A stretch of 64,000 nucleotides of DNA from an uncultured Tateyamaria sp. (GCF_947496075.1 NZ_CANMBJ010000001.1:558001-622000); one strand, 5' to 3'; positions 16,829 to 26,883 are shown, counted from the stretch's first letter. A program made the numbers and translations. Notes: generated by a model not told the origin, from the sequence alone.

Positions 16829-17662
16829 CTACTCACCTTCCTCGCGCAGCCATTCCGGGCGCAAGACCATGATCGTCGGTCGCGCCGGCAATCGGTCAAC
16901 TGACACGTCAAGAGATGGTCCACCCACTTCAACCACCTGGAACTCGTCACGCATGCCGGTCAGAAACGCATCCAATGTGAACTCCCCGAACCAATGCATG
17001 GGGATCACGATCGAGGATTTGAGCCGCGAGATGATGCGCATCATCGTGGGCAAATCCACGGTCATGCCGCCATCAACGGCAGCCATGACAACATCGAGCC
17101 GCCCGATGGCCGCGTATTGCTCCGCACTGGGTTCGTGATGCAAGTGGCCGAGATGCCCGATGCAAAGACCGGCCACCTCGAAAATGAAAATTGAGTTTCC
17201 GTTCTCTTCGACACCGGACCATTGCGACCGGATGTCGGTCGAGACATTCCGCACAAGCACCTCTACAAGGTCGACACGATGGTCAATGCCTTGGCCAAAT
17301 TCCTCTCCCCAGCCGGGCAGAACGTGGGGAATGGCAGGGTCCGGGAAGGCGGTCCAATGCGTTTCATGTGCATGGTTCATGGTGACGACATCCGGGATCA
17401 TCGGCACGTTGCCGACAAAGCCGGTAAAATCGGTGACCATGTTCAACCCACCCGCAGTGCGGATTAGGAAAGACGCATGGGCGATATAATGGATGCGCAC
17501 TGTTTCGGGGGCAACCTCCACATTGTGGCTGGCCCGCTGAATGTAACGTGCGCCGTCAATCTGATCGGCCAAGGCGATACAATGGCTCGGTGTTCGAACC
17601 TCTTGTGTTGCGGCCATCACTGGCGCGAGCAGGAAAGCAAAAGCAAGGAATACAAGGCGCAT
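16829..17662 (-). CDS. Secreted MBL-fold metallo-hydrolase-like protein
   Basis: The 277-aa protein starts with a signal peptide (MRLVFLAFAFLLAPVMAATQ), so it is periplasmic or secreted. The beta-lactamase-like fold is suggested by IHYIAHASFLIRTAGGLNMV followed by VVTMNHAHETHW, a degenerate HxHxDH metal site; IGHLGHLHHEP and IPMHWFGEF supply later histidines. It resembles UlaG-type MBL proteins. The chosen ATG (17660-17662) gives a proper signal peptide, and an ATG 21 bases earlier is possible. No substrate is evident. Confidence 0.78.
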   Translation of the reverse strand: MRLVFLAFAFLLAPVMAATQEVRTPSHCIALADQIDGARYIQRASHNVEVAPETVRIHYIAHASFLIRTAGGLNMVTDFTGFVGNVPMIPDVVTMNHAHETHWTAFPDPAIPHVLPGWGEEFGQGIDHRVDLVEVLVRNVSTDIRSQWSGVEENGNSIFIFEVAGLCIGHLGHLHHEPSAEQYAAIGRLDVVMAAVDGGMTVDLPTMMRIISRLKSSIVIPMHWFGEFTLDAFLTGMRDEFQVVEVGGPSLDVSVDRLPARPTIMVLRPEWLREEGE

Positions 17663-17724
17663 GCCTATCAGGTTAGTGCGCAATGCGATTTTTGCAAAAC
17701 CTTGAGATAGGTCTGGGCCAGTTT

Positions 17725-18309
17725 TTAGCCTGCGTCAGTACGTCCGCGCCTGTCCATGCGCAAAGCTGCGTAAAGAACATGCGTTCGCCAGCGCCCATCG
17801 ATCTGAAGATAGCTTTGCGCGACACCTTCGTATTTGAACCCGCATGTCTCCAGCAATCCGCGCGAGGCCACATTTTCGGGCAGGCAGGCCGCTTCGATCC
17901 GGCTGAGGTCAAGCCGTGTGAACGCGTGATGCACAACCGCAAGGATCGCCTCGCGCATGTAACCTTGGCGCGCATGGGCCGCACCTGTCCAATAGCCAAG
18001 GGTTCCGGCTTGGGCAGGGCCCCGCCGGATGTTGTCCAGCGTGATCGCGCCCAGAAGGGCGTCATCGCCACGCCGGAACAGGAATAAAGGCATCGCGGTG
18101 CCACTGGTCACCGACCGCTGCGCCCAATAGACACGGTTGGTAAACGCCTTGCGCGTCAGATGATCATTTGCCCAGCTTGGCTCCCACGGGGTGAGGTGTT
18201 CAGCGCTGACGGCACGCAGCGTGGCCCAGTCCCGAAAATCGGAATGCGTTGGCGGACGCAGCGTCATCCGCTCCGTCTCAATCCGCAGTTTCCGCTTGTT
18301 CAGGATCAT
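17725..18309 (-). CDS. GNAT family N-acetyltransferase (RimJ/RimL type)
   Basis: The 194-aa protein has the RimJ/RimL pattern: N-terminal LRIETERMTLRPPTHSDFRD, GAITLDNIRRGPAQAGTLGY, GAAHARQGYMREAILAVVHH (acetyl-CoA loop) and IEAACLPENVASRGLLETCG. Members acetylate ribosomal-protein or other N-termini. The ATG overlaps the stop of the M16 peptidase gene, so they are co-transcribed and coupled. The target is unknown. Confidence 0.88.
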   Translation of the reverse strand: MILNKRKLRIETERMTLRPPTHSDFRDWATLRAVSAEHLTPWEPSWANDHLTRKAFTNRVYWAQRSVTSGTAMPLFLFRRGDDALLGAITLDNIRRGPAQAGTLGYWTGAAHARQGYMREAILAVVHHAFTRLDLSRIEAACLPENVASRGLLETCGFKYEGVAQSYLQIDGRWRTHVLYAALRMDRRGRTDAG

Positions 18310-19571
18310 CAGGCGGCGCGCTGCTCCTGCAGGGCAAAGCGTGTCGGTGCAGCGTCAATCGGACCATAAAGCGCAAGCGCCATTGGGGCTTGTGTTGCCA
18401 TATGCTCCGCGAATGCGCGGACATCCTCCACCGTAACGCTGTCGATTAACGCAACGGTTTCGGTTAACGCAGGCACCCGATCCCAAATCTGCACCAGTCG
18501 CGCCAGCCGTTCTGCCCGGTTCGACGGGCTTTCGAGACCCATCAGCAACCCGGCCTTCATCTGGGCACGTGCCCGATCGACTTCGGCGACTGTCATGTCA
18601 TCAGCCGCACGCTTGATTTCGTCCACAGTAATGGTGGCCAGGTCGGCAACCTGTTCTGCTGACGTACCGGCGTACACCGTCGTCATGCCGGTGTCTGCAT
18701 ATGCCCCTGCTTGCGCGAAGATGGTATAGCAAAGACCTCGGTTCTCGCGCACCTCCTGGAACAGTCGGCTGGACATGCCGCCGCCCAAGGCACTAGCATA
18801 GATTTGTGCAGTATAGATCGCATCATCGCGATAGCCGGGCGATTCAAACGCCATCGCGAAATGCGCCTGTTCCAACGCCTTGCTGCGCCGTTCTTCGCCG
18901 CCTGCAAAAGTGGCACAGTCGGCAACGCGCTTTGGCCGTGAGCTGAGATGACCGAACAGCTCCTCGGCCAATCGCACAATGGCGTCGTGATCCACCGCAC
19001 CGGCCGCTGACAAGATCATCTGTTCCGGGCCATAATGCTCGTCAACGAAACGAGACAGATCAGCGCACCCGAAGGACGATACCCGTTCGGACGGGCCAAG
19101 GATGGTACGGCCCAACGGCTGTTCGGGATAGGCCTGTTCCTGCAGCCAGTCAAAGATCACGTCGTCGGGCGTATCCAGTGCCTGCCCGATCTCTTGCAGT
19201 ATCACACCGCGCTCGACCTCGATCTCGCTCTGATCAAAGACAGGGTTCAGCAGGATATCCGCCAGAACATCCAGTGCCAGCGGCACATCGTTTTCCAGAA
19301 CGCGGGCATAGTAAGCAGTCACCTCGCGGCTGGTATAAGCGTTGATGTAGCCGCCTACATCCTCGATGGCCTCGGCAATCTGTAACGCACTGCGCCGTTC
19401 GGTGCCCTTGAACGCCATGTGTTCCAGAAAATGGGCAATGCCATTCTGCTCGGGTGTTTCGTGGCGGGCGCCTGCGCCCACCCAGATACCGATTGAGGCC
19501 GAAGCGAGCCCCGGCATATGTTCAGTGACGATGCGAAAGCCGTTGCTCAGGCGATGGGTCTGGGTGGTCAA
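18309..19571 (-). CDS. M16 family zinc metallopeptidase (mitochondrial-processing-peptidase-like)
   Basis: This 420-aa pitrilysin-family peptidase has the inverted zinc motif HFLEH at 47-51 (catalytic Glu50) and the distal Glu in ERGVILQEI about 75 residues later. The second homologous half follows from around residue 215. It matches the alphaproteobacterial homologue of mitochondrial processing peptidase beta that sits downstream of thrC in this lineage. It lacks an obvious signal peptide and follows thrC by 21 bp. Confidence 0.92.
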   Translation of the reverse strand: MTTQTHRLSNGFRIVTEHMPGLASASIGIWVGAGARHETPEQNGIAHFLEHMAFKGTERRSALQIAEAIEDVGGYINAYTSREVTAYYARVLENDVPLALDVLADILLNPVFDQSEIEVERGVILQEIGQALDTPDDVIFDWLQEQAYPEQPLGRTILGPSERVSSFGCADLSRFVDEHYGPEQMILSAAGAVDHDAIVRLAEELFGHLSSRPKRVADCATFAGGEERRSKALEQAHFAMAFESPGYRDDAIYTAQIYASALGGGMSSRLFQEVRENRGLCYTIFAQAGAYADTGMTTVYAGTSAEQVADLATITVDEIKRAADDMTVAEVDRARAQMKAGLLMGLESPSNRAERLARLVQIWDRVPALTETVALIDSVTVEDVRAFAEHMATQAPMALALYGPIDAAPTRFALQEQRAA

Positions 19572-19592
19572 ATTCGTCTCGCTGCTATGTTG

Positions 19593-20981
19593 TTACTGCG
19601 CGCGGTGCGTCATTATGTGGGCCTTGAGCGCCTCAAGATCATTCGGCACGCGTGTCAGCCGCTCCGCGCGTTCATACAGGTCTGCCATCCTGGGTGGAAG
19701 GGGGGGCGTGATCCCTGTCGCTGCCTCAACCGCCGCAGGGAACTTAGCAGGGTGTGCGGTGGCGAGAGTGATCATGGGCGTGCCCACCTGCCGCTCGATA
19801 TCCGCTACATGCACGCCGACGGCGCTGTGCGGACACAAAAGCTCTCCACTTGTTTTGAGCGAGGAGGCGATCTGGGCGCTGGTTTCGTCCTCGGACACCC
19901 GGCCCGACGCGTAGTGTTCCTGCAGCACCTGCATTGCACCTTGGCTGATGTCAAAGCCACCCGCCTTCAGCTCATCCATCAACTGCGACACAGCCGCCCC
20001 GTCGCGGTCATAGCCATCGAACAGCGCGCGTTCGAAATTCGAGCTGACCTGAATGTCCATGGACGGGCTGATCGACGGGATGGTTTCGCCCTTGTGGTAG
20101 CCCTGCCCGCTCAGACACCGGTGCAGGATGTCGTTCTGATTGGTCGCCACCACCAGCTTGTCGATGGGTAGGCCCATACGCTTGGCAATGTAGCCCGCAA
20201 AGATGTCGCCGAAGTTGCCCGTGGGAACTGTGAAGCTGACTTTGCGATGCGGTGCACCAAGGGCCAGGGCGGAGGAGAAATAGTATACGACCTGCGCCAA
20301 CACGCGCGCCCAGTTGATCGAGTTCACACCCGCAAGGCCAACACCATCCCGGAACTCGAAATCGTTGAACATGTCTTTCAGCCGCGCCTGGCAGTCGTCA
20401 AAATCACCGTCCAGCGCCAACGCATGCACATTGCTTTCCGTTGGCGTCGTCATCTGGCGACGCTGCACTTCTGACACACGACCGTGTGGGTACAGGATGA
20501 ACACATCGACGTTGTCGAGACCGCGGAACGCCTCGATTGCCGCCGATCCAGTGTCGCCGCTTGTGGCCCCAACGATCGTCACGCGTTGCCCGCGCCGTTT
20601 CAGCGCCGTCTGAAACAGCTGACCAATCAGCTGCATGGCAAAATCCTTGAAGGCAAGCGTGGGCCCGTGGAACAATTCAAGCAGGAAATGCCCCTGATCC
20701 AGTTGCACCATTGGCGCACGCGCTGCATGGTCAAAACAGGCATAGGCGCGATCAATGCAGGACCGGAACTCGTCATCGGTGAAGGTGTCACCCACAAACG
20801 GGCGCATGACGGTGTAGGCGATCTCTTCGTAGGGGTGCCCCTCCATCCCGGCAATTGTTGCAATATCAAGGCTCGGAATCGTCTCGGGAACATAAAGACC
20901 ACCGTCACGGGCAAGGCCGGTGAGCATCGTGTCTTCGAAGGTCAGCACAGGGGCCTGTCCACGGGTCGAGATATAGCGCAT
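19593..20981 (-). CDS. thrC: Threonine synthase
   Basis: This 462-aa PLP enzyme makes threonine from O-phosphohomoserine. The Schiff-base lysine is in HGPTLAFKDFAMQ (about Lys112), and the N-terminus MRYISTRGQAPVLTFEDTML is typical of the long, fungal/enterobacterial-type form. GATSGDTGSAAIEAF binds the phosphate. It sits between surf1 and the M16 gene, as in many Rhodobacterales. The gap to surf1 is only 13 bp, so it likely shares its transcript. Confidence 0.94.
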   Translation of the reverse strand: MRYISTRGQAPVLTFEDTMLTGLARDGGLYVPETIPSLDIATIAGMEGHPYEEIAYTVMRPFVGDTFTDDEFRSCIDRAYACFDHAARAPMVQLDQGHFLLELFHGPTLAFKDFAMQLIGQLFQTALKRRGQRVTIVGATSGDTGSAAIEAFRGLDNVDVFILYPHGRVSEVQRRQMTTPTESNVHALALDGDFDDCQARLKDMFNDFEFRDGVGLAGVNSINWARVLAQVVYYFSSALALGAPHRKVSFTVPTGNFGDIFAGYIAKRMGLPIDKLVVATNQNDILHRCLSGQGYHKGETIPSISPSMDIQVSSNFERALFDGYDRDGAAVSQLMDELKAGGFDISQGAMQVLQEHYASGRVSEDETSAQIASSLKTSGELLCPHSAVGVHVADIERQVGTPMITLATAHPAKFPAAVEAATGITPPLPPRMADLYERAERLTRVPNDLEALKAHIMTHRAQ

Positions 20982-20994
20982 GGGTTCGTCTTTC

Positions 20995-21675
20995 TCAGCG
21001 CGGGCTGCGGTTGGTGCGCAGCACGAAATAGGCAGTCATCAACACCCAGATTGCCGCAAGCGAAAACCAGGTGATTGCGTATTGCAGGTGATCGTTCGGA
21101 ATGCCAGCGGTGTCTACAGGCCAAGGCGTCACGCCAAAGTCTGTTTCCGGCGCATCGCGCAGAACGACCATGATGGGTCGAGTGTTCAGCACTTCGGCCA
21201 TCGCCAGCACATCACGGGCAAACCAGATATTCGTGTCAATCTCAGGTGCGGGTGTAAACCCGTCAACCTCATTCGGGGCATCCAGATTCCCCAAAAGACT
21301 AAGTCGCTCTAGCGACACCCCTGGCACATCAATGCCATCTCGAACCCAACCTGTATCAACCAAAATGCGGCCGTAGCCTTCCACTTCAAACGGACGAATA
21401 ATCCGATAAACAGCCCCTGTGTTTCTACGTGACGCCAGTGCACTCAAATACTCGTGGTCGAGACCAAAAGTCCCGACGATTTTGACAGGGGCGTAGCGCC
21501 GAAACTCGGGAGTCGTGGCTTCCGCCAGCGACACGGGCGCGGCGTTGATCTGTGCTTCAATACGCGCAAGCAGATCCTGCTTCCAAGCAAGCCGTTGCAC
21601 CTGCCAGACCCCAAGGCTGATCAGGATACCCGCCCCCATCAACCCGAATGTCATCAGAAAGAGTAAGCGACGCAT
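20995..21675 (-). CDS. SURF1 family cytochrome oxidase biogenesis protein
   Basis: The 226-aa protein has one helix at each end (LMTFGLMGAGILISLGVW and ITWFSLAAIWVLMTAYFVL) around a periplasmic domain, as in SURF1/Shy1. The loop segment GVWQVQRLAWKQ and the VDTGWVRDG and YAITWFSLA motifs fit the family, which helps insert heme a into subunit I. It follows ctaE but is separated from it by a terminator-like hairpin. Confidence 0.9.
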   Translation of the reverse strand: MRRLLFLMTFGLMGAGILISLGVWQVQRLAWKQDLLARIEAQINAAPVSLAEATTPEFRRYAPVKIVGTFGLDHEYLSALASRRNTGAVYRIIRPFEVEGYGRILVDTGWVRDGIDVPGVSLERLSLLGNLDAPNEVDGFTPAPEIDTNIWFARDVLAMAEVLNTRPIMVVLRDAPETDFGVTPWPVDTAGIPNDHLQYAITWFSLAAIWVLMTAYFVLRTNRSPR

Positions 21676-21701
21676 GCGTCCGTTTGCCCTGCCCTAAAGT
21701 G

Positions 21702-21723
21702 AAAAACGCGCGGAGACCGCGCG
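21702..21723 (-). terminator. Terminator after ctaE
   Basis: On the minus strand CGCGCGG, loop TCT, CCGCGCG is followed by TTTTTC. It lies between the ctaE stop and the surf1 start. The cta genes and surf1-thrC may therefore be separate transcripts, or connected by read-through. Confidence 0.7.
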
Positions 21724-21751
21724 CTTTGATCATTGTTGCGTAAGACGCGGT

Positions 21752-22609
21752 TTAGTGGTCGAGGCCCGGCATCGTGCCCACGCCCCAGATGTAAACGGCG
21801 AAGAACAGGAAGAGCCAGACAACGTCAACGAAGTGCCAGTACCAAGCCGCGGCTTCGAAACCGATATGCTTCTCGGCCGAGAAGTGGCCCTTCATCGCGC
21901 GCAGCAGACACACGAACAGGAAGATCGTCCCGATGATCACGTGTGCGCCGTGGAAACCAGTCGCCATAAAGAAGTTCGAGAAGAACTTGTCGCCACCGAA
22001 CTCCCAGCCTTGGTACAGCAGGTAGGAGTATTCGTAGCCCTGCAGCGCGGTGAACGCCACGCCCAGCACAACCGAAATGGCCAGACCGTTGATCACGTCC
22101 TTGCGCGTGCCACCATGCACCAGCGCGTGGTGCGCCCATGTCACAGCGCAACCGGACAGCAACAAGATCAAGGTGTTAATCAGCGGCAGGTGGAACGCGT
22201 CCACGTGGTAAATCTCGGGTTGGATGTACTCGGTGCCGACATACTCGCTCATCGGGTACATGGCGTGCTTGAAGAAAGACCAGAACCACGCGGCAAAGAA
22301 CATCACTTCCGACATGATGAACAGGATGAAGCCATAACGCAGGCCGATGCGGACCACGGGCGTGTGATCCCCGACCTTGCTTTCTGCAACCACATCAGTC
22401 CACCAGCCGAACATAGTGTAGAGGACCGCGACGAAGCCGATCAGGAACAGCCAGGGGCCGCTCAGTTCGATCGACTTGAAAAAGATGGTCATGCCGCCGG
22501 ACATCCAGGCGACAGCGCCAAACAGCATGGTGAAGCCGGCCAAGGCACCCAGCAGGGGCCAGGTCGATGGCGCAAGAATGTGGTAGTCGTGGTTTTTTGC
22601 GTGGGCCAT
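21752..22609 (-). CDS. ctaE: Cytochrome c oxidase subunit III
   Basis: The 285-aa integral membrane subunit of the aa3 oxidase has the usual seven helices. [20 protein letters not shown] lies near residue 67. [20 protein letters not shown] with its conserved Glu, [20 protein letters not shown] and [18 protein letters not shown] are all family signatures. Order ctaC-ctaB-orf-ctaG-ctaE is the usual one for Rhodobacteraceae. Confidence 0.96.
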   Translation of the reverse strand: MAHAKNHDYHILAPSTWPLLGALAGFTMLFGAVAWMSGGMTIFFKSIELSGPWLFLIGFVAVLYTMFGWWTDVVAESKVGDHTPVVRIGLRYGFILFIMSEVMFFAAWFWSFFKHAMYPMSEYVGTEYIQPEIYHVDAFHLPLINTLILLLSGCAVTWAHHALVHGGTRKDVINGLAISVVLGVAFTALQGYEYSYLLYQGWEFGGDKFFSNFFMATGFHGAHVIIGTIFLFVCLLRAMKGHFSAEKHIGFEAAAWYWHFVDVVWLFLFFAVYIWGVGTMPGLDH

Positions 22610-22619
22610 TGTCCGTCCC

Positions 22620-23198
22620 TCAGTTCAGGTTTGTATCGTTCGTTTGCTCGAGTGCTGCAAAGCCTTCGGGCAGGTCGATTTGGTAAAAGGTATAGCTCAG
22701 CGTGATCGTATGCACGTATTTTGCGTCACGATCTGTTACGATCTCCGGATCGACATAAAAGGTGACCGGCATCATGACACGTTCACCCGGCTGCAGCACC
22801 TGCTCTTCAAAGCAGAAGCAATCGATCTTGGAGAAAAAGCCACCCGCTTCGTATGGCGCCACGTTGTAGCTGGCCGAGCCTGCAATGGGTTTGTCCGTCG
22901 GGTTGTAGGCTTCGTAGAAGGCAAGGCCCGTCTCACCAATGCGCAGCTCCATCTCACGCACTTCCGGAGTGAATTGCCATGGCATGTTGCGTTCAAGTGA
23001 TGCGTCGAAGCGCACCTTGATCGTCTGGTCCAGAATGTCGTCGCTGGCGACTTCGGATATACCCGGCGTGCCGCCAAAACCTGTCACTCGGCAGAACCAG
23101 TCGTAGAATGGGACCGAAGCCCAGGCCAGGCCCCCCATGAACACGACCAGCCCAAGTGTCTGAAATACCGTCTTTTGTGGCCCAGAGAGGTGGCGCAT
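22620..23198 (-). CDS. ctaG: Cytochrome c oxidase assembly protein CtaG (Cox11 type)
   Basis: This 192-aa Cox11-family copper chaperone delivers copper to the CuB site of subunit I. An N-terminal anchor helix ([20 protein letters not shown]) is followed by [14 protein letters not shown], and the copper ligands lie in [10 protein letters not shown]. The start is the ATG at 23196-23198, preceded by GGAGA; the in-frame upstream extension is not protein-like. Its ATG overlaps the stop of the 53-aa upstream gene, so they are translationally coupled. Confidence 0.93.
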   Translation of the reverse strand: MRHLSGPQKTVFQTLGLVVFMGGLAWASVPFYDWFCRVTGFGGTPGISEVASDDILDQTIKVRFDASLERNMPWQFTPEVREMELRIGETGLAFYEAYNPTDKPIAGSASYNVAPYEAGGFFSKIDCFCFEEQVLQPGERVMMPVTFYVDPEIVTDRDAKYVHTITLSYTFYQIDLPEGFAALEQTNDTNLN

Positions 23199-23359
23199 TA
23201 CTGTGTCTCCTCGATCCGGGGCAGCTCGAACGCGCCGCCCGTGATTTTCACAAAGGTCAATGCCAGTACCAAAACGACAAATGCGGCCAGCATCAGACCA
23301 ACACCCACATTGCGTCCCTTGCGACGTTGGTGGATCTCGTGCTCCGCCTTGATGCTCAT
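23198..23359 (-). CDS. 53-aa single-helix membrane protein in the cta operon
   Basis: The protein begins MSIKAEHEIHQRRKGRNVGV, has one transmembrane helix (about 18-37, ending LVLALTFVKI) and a short acidic tail GGAFELPRIEETQ. It overlaps ctaB at its start (ATGA) and ctaG at its stop, so it is translated in the middle of the cytochrome oxidase operon. Length and position match the small unnamed ORF conserved between ctaB and ctaG in this group. A role in oxidase assembly is likely but unproven. Confidence 0.8.
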   Translation of the reverse strand: MSIKAEHEIHQRRKGRNVGVGLMLAAFVVLVLALTFVKITGGAFELPRIEETQ

Positions 23360-24294
23360 GCCCAGATTCCCCAGGCTGCTGGCAGCATCGCTTCGACCAA
23401 GATCGCGCCAAAGTGCAGGAACAAATACAGCAGCGACAGTTTGAAGAACGATTTTTCTACAGCATAGCCATCGGCTTCGGCCTGTGCCTCGTTTCGGCGC
23501 CAGATATCGAATGCCCCCTTGAGGAACAGCGCGTTCAGAACCACAGCCACGATCAGATAGACTGGACCACCAATGGCCGTAAATGCAGTGCCAACCGCAA
23601 GCGCGACCAAAAGTAATGTATAGACCAAAATATGCAGACGGGTTGCCTTGCGCCCATGCGTGACGGTCAGCATCGGCACGCCAGCGTCATCGTAGTCAGA
23701 CTTCATAAACAGCGCCAGCGCCCAGAAATGCGGCGGCGTCCACATGAAAATCAGGGCAAACATCAGCCACGCCTCAACGGACAGGGAGCCCGTGGCAATG
23801 ACCCATCCGATGACCGGAGGGAATGCACCAGCAGCGCCGCCGATCACGATGTTCTGCGGTGTCGACCGCTTCAACCACATCGAATAGATCACGGCGTAAA
23901 AGAAGATGGTGAATGCCAGAAGACCTGCGGCCAGCAGATTGGCGCTCAGCGCAAGCATCATGACCGACATGCCCGACAGGGCCACGCCCAGAACCTTGGC
24001 CTCGTTTGGTGTGACTTTGCCTGCAGGAATGGGGCGCTTGACGGTCCGCTTCATCACGGCGTCGATATCCGCATCCCACCACATGTTCAGCGCACCCGAC
24101 GCCCCTGCCCCGATGGCAACAAACAGGATCGATGCAAACGCGATGACGGGATGTACGGACACCGGAGCTGCCAACAATCCAACGAGCGCGGTAAACACCA
24201 CAAGTGACATAACGCGCGGCTTGAGCAGCGCAAAATAGTCACCAAGGCTTGCTTCGGCCTCGTGGGTCTGATGCTGGTAGCTGACGTCCGTCAT
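23356..24294 (-). CDS. ctaB: Protoheme IX farnesyltransferase (heme O synthase)
   Basis: The 312-aa UbiA-type prenyltransferase adds farnesyl to protoheme to make heme O, the precursor of heme A. The allylic diphosphate site NMWWDADIDAVMKRTVKRPI carries the aspartate-rich motif, and several helices follow. It overlaps the 53-aa gene by four bases. A palindromic repeat lies in the 53-bp gap to ctaC. Heme A synthase (ctaA) is not in the window. Confidence 0.95.
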   Translation of the reverse strand: MTDVSYQHQTHEAEASLGDYFALLKPRVMSLVVFTALVGLLAAPVSVHPVIAFASILFVAIGAGASGALNMWWDADIDAVMKRTVKRPIPAGKVTPNEAKVLGVALSGMSVMMLALSANLLAAGLLAFTIFFYAVIYSMWLKRSTPQNIVIGGAAGAFPPVIGWVIATGSLSVEAWLMFALIFMWTPPHFWALALFMKSDYDDAGVPMLTVTHGRKATRLHILVYTLLLVALAVGTAFTAIGGPVYLIVAVVLNALFLKGAFDIWRRNEAQAEADGYAVEKSFFKLSLLYLFLHFGAILVEAMLPAAWGIWA

Positions 24295-24316
24295 ATGCGT
24301 CTCTGCCTGAAAAACC

Positions 24317-24343
24317 GTAAGGCGGAGGTGTCCTCCGCCCTAC
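24317..24343. repeat. Palindromic repeat, copy in the ctaC-ctaB gap
   Basis: GTAAGGCGGAGG, loop TGT, CCTCCGCCCTAC form a 12-bp near-perfect palindrome. It shares the GTAAGG arm and TGT loop with copies at 52 and 56 kb. It lies between co-oriented genes and could modulate operon mRNA. Confidence 0.7.
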
Positions 24344-24347
24344 CCGA

Positions 24348-25229
24348 TTAGTTTGATGCGACTTGGAAATCTTGCGGTGTGCCGGCGAATTCTGCCTTCG
24401 CACCGGACAACCACTCAGCGTATGCTTCCTCGCTCACCACTTTGACGGTGATCGGCATGTAAGCGTGCGCAATACCGCACAGCTCAGAACACTGACCGAA
24501 GTAAATGCCTTCCTTCTCTGCGGTGAACCACAGTTCTGCCAAACGACCAGGTACCGCGTCTTGCTTTACGCCAAAGGCGGGAATGGTCCAGGCGTGGATC
24601 ACGTCAGCGCCTGTAACCTGCACAACGATGGTCTTGCCAACAGGCACGACGACTGAGTTGTCAGTCGCCAGTAGGAAGTCTTCGCGGCTGTATCCAGCAT
24701 CGACAAGTGCTTGCTCGGTCTCGGGCGTCAGGGAATTGTCACCACCGGTTGCAGGTGCGCCGATCATGTAGCTGTCAAACGCAAACCCTTCGTCTACGTA
24801 CTCGTATCCCCAGAACCACTGGTAGCCAGTCGCTTTGATGGTCACGTCCGCTTCAGGGATCTCTTGCTGGTGGAACAGCGTGGGCAGCGAAAACGCACCG
24901 ATGAACACCAGGATAACGATCGGGATGACTGTCCAAGCAATCTCGACCGGGGTGTTGTGGGTGAAGCCGGCAGGCTCCGGGTTGCGCTTGCGGTTGTACC
25001 GCACAATCACCCAAGCCATCAGACCGGTCACGAACAGAGTGATCAAGGTGATGATGACAAGGATCATACCGTCCAGCCACTGCAAGCGGCGGGCGATTTC
25101 CGTGGCTGCAGGCTGGAAGCCCATCGCACCATCCACGGGGCGGCCAATCACCTCAAGGCCGTCCTGGGCCCAGGCCGGGGCGGCGGCAAGGGCGCTCAGC
25201 ACACCCGAAATCGAGAAAAGCTTTTTCAT
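24348..25229 (-). CDS. ctaC: Cytochrome c oxidase subunit II
   Basis: The 293-aa protein has a signal peptide ending PAWA, two membrane helices, and the periplasmic cupredoxin domain with CuA motif [12 protein letters not shown] near 247-258. [14 protein letters not shown] provides the conserved aromatic electron-entry patch. The start is the ATG at 25227-25229, preceded by AGGACG. This is the first gene of the cta operon on the minus strand and is divergent from tldD across 188 bp. Confidence 0.95.
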   Translation of the reverse strand: MKKLFSISGVLSALAAAPAWAQDGLEVIGRPVDGAMGFQPAATEIARRLQWLDGMILVIITLITLFVTGLMAWVIVRYNRKRNPEPAGFTHNTPVEIAWTVIPIVILVFIGAFSLPTLFHQQEIPEADVTIKATGYQWFWGYEYVDEGFAFDSYMIGAPATGGDNSLTPETEQALVDAGYSREDFLLATDNSVVVPVGKTIVVQVTGADVIHAWTIPAFGVKQDAVPGRLAELWFTAEKEGIYFGQCSELCGIAHAYMPITVKVVSEEAYAEWLSGAKAEFAGTPQDFQVASN

Positions 25230-25417
25230 CTGGTCGTCCTGATCTTGAGTGATCAACATTTTGGTTCGGAGAAAGGCCGCAGCACTAACTGCGTTCGCCT
25301 CCCGTTGTATTGTCGCGACTTACAATCATATCTTGGCTGCAAGATAAAGACATAAGGGGCGCGTCAAACGGACGCTTGCCGTGGCGAAATGCCCCACAGC
25401 ACACCGGAGTATACCAA

Positions 25418-26839
25418 ATGACCGACGCCCCTTTTGCACCGCTGGATCGGGATATTGACCGCACGGTGGCCTTGCAGGTGTTGCGCGACGCCACAGCTGG
25501 CGCGGACGACGGCGAGTTGTTCCTTGAACGCCGCCGATCAGAGGCACTGGTGTACGATGACGGTCGCCTGAAGACAGCCAGCTATGATGCAGCGCAAGGG
25601 TTTGGACTGCGCGCGGTAAGAGGAGAAGTGGCTGGATACGCACATTCCACCGAAATTTCCGAATCTGCGCTGCGCCGCGCGTCAGAGACTGCGCGCCTCG
25701 CTGTTGGGGACGGCGGCGGCACGCTGGCTGACGCACCACGACCAACCAACTCGCAACTCTATACTTCGGACGATCCGATCGCCGGGGCCAGCTTTCCGGT
25801 CAAGCTGGAGACGCTGAAGGAAATCGATGCCTATGTCCGCGATCTTGATTCGCGCGTCGTTCAAGTGTCAGCCTCCCTCGCCGCATCGATTCAGGAGGTC
25901 GAGATTTTGCGTCCCGAGGGTCATTCGGTGCGTGATATCCGCCCGATGACCCGGCTGAACATCTCGGTCATCGTCGAACAGAACGGGCGCCGTGAAAGCG
26001 GCAGCGCTGGTGGCGGTGGGCGCGTGGGCCTGGATGGCCTGGTCGACCGGAATGATTGGCAGGCCAAGGCACGTGAGGCACTTCGGGTCGCAGTGGTGAA
26101 CCTGGATGCGGTCCCCGCCCCTGCTGGTGTTATGGACGTCGTTCTTGGTCCCGGCTGGCCCGGCATTCTTCTGCACGAAGCGATTGGCCACGGGCTTGAA
26201 GGAGACTTCAATCGCAAAGGCAGCTCGGCCTTTGCCGGCTTGATGGGCGAACGGATTGCTGCGCCCGGTGTAACGGTGCTGGACGATGGCACCATTCCAG
26301 ACCGACGCGGGTCGATCACTGTGGATGATGAAGGCACGCCGTCAGGCAAGAATACCCTGATCGAGGATGGCATCCTAGTTGGCTATATGCAGGATCGCCA
26401 AAACGCCCGGCTGATGGGCGTTAAGGCAACGGGCAACGGGCGGCGGCAAAGTTACGCACACGCACCGATGCCGCGTATGACCAATACGTACATGTTGGCC
26501 GGCGACAGCACGCCAGAAGATATCGTGGTTGATCTCAAGGACGGGATCTATGCCGTGGGCTTCGGGGGCGGACAGGTCGATATCACCAATGGCAAGTTCG
26601 TGTTCTCCTGCACCGAAGCCTATCGCGTCGAAAACGGCAAGGTCGGCGCTCCTGTCAAAGGGGCAACCCTGATTGGCGACGGGGCCACGGCGCTGAAACA
26701 GATCCGCGGAATCGGAAACGACATGGCGCTCGATCCTGGTATGGGCAATTGCGGCAAGGCAGGTCAGTGGGTGCCAGTTGGCGTTGGGCAACCGACTCTG
26801 ATGATTGGTGGACTGACCGTTGGGGGATCTGCGGCCTGA
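25418..26839 (+). CDS. tldD: Metalloprotease TldD
   Basis: The 473-aa U62-family protease works with TldE/PmbA in maturation of peptides and antitoxin turnover. The zinc site is LLHEAIGHGLEGD, with His253, Glu254 and His258 (HExxxH). The typical C-terminal glycine-rich GFGGGQVDITNGKFVFSCTE and KAGQWVPVGVGQPTLMIGG are present. A GGAG ribosome site precedes the ATG at 25418. TldE is not nearby. Confidence 0.93.
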   Translation: MTDAPFAPLDRDIDRTVALQVLRDATAGADDGELFLERRRSEALVYDDGRLKTASYDAAQGFGLRAVRGEVAGYAHSTEISESALRRASETARLAVGDGGGTLADAPRPTNSQLYTSDDPIAGASFPVKLETLKEIDAYVRDLDSRVVQVSASLAASIQEVEILRPEGHSVRDIRPMTRLNISVIVEQNGRRESGSAGGGGRVGLDGLVDRNDWQAKAREALRVAVVNLDAVPAPAGVMDVVLGPGWPGILLHEAIGHGLEGDFNRKGSSAFAGLMGERIAAPGVTVLDDGTIPDRRGSITVDDEGTPSGKNTLIEDGILVGYMQDRQNARLMGVKATGNGRRQSYAHAPMPRMTNTYMLAGDSTPEDIVVDLKDGIYAVGFGGGQVDITNGKFVFSCTEAYRVENGKVGAPVKGATLIGDGATALKQIRGIGNDMALDPGMGNCGKAGQWVPVGVGQPTLMIGGLTVGGSAA

Positions 26840-26883
26840 ACGGGCACTGATTCCAATTGTTTAAAATGCATGAAGATTTTGCG

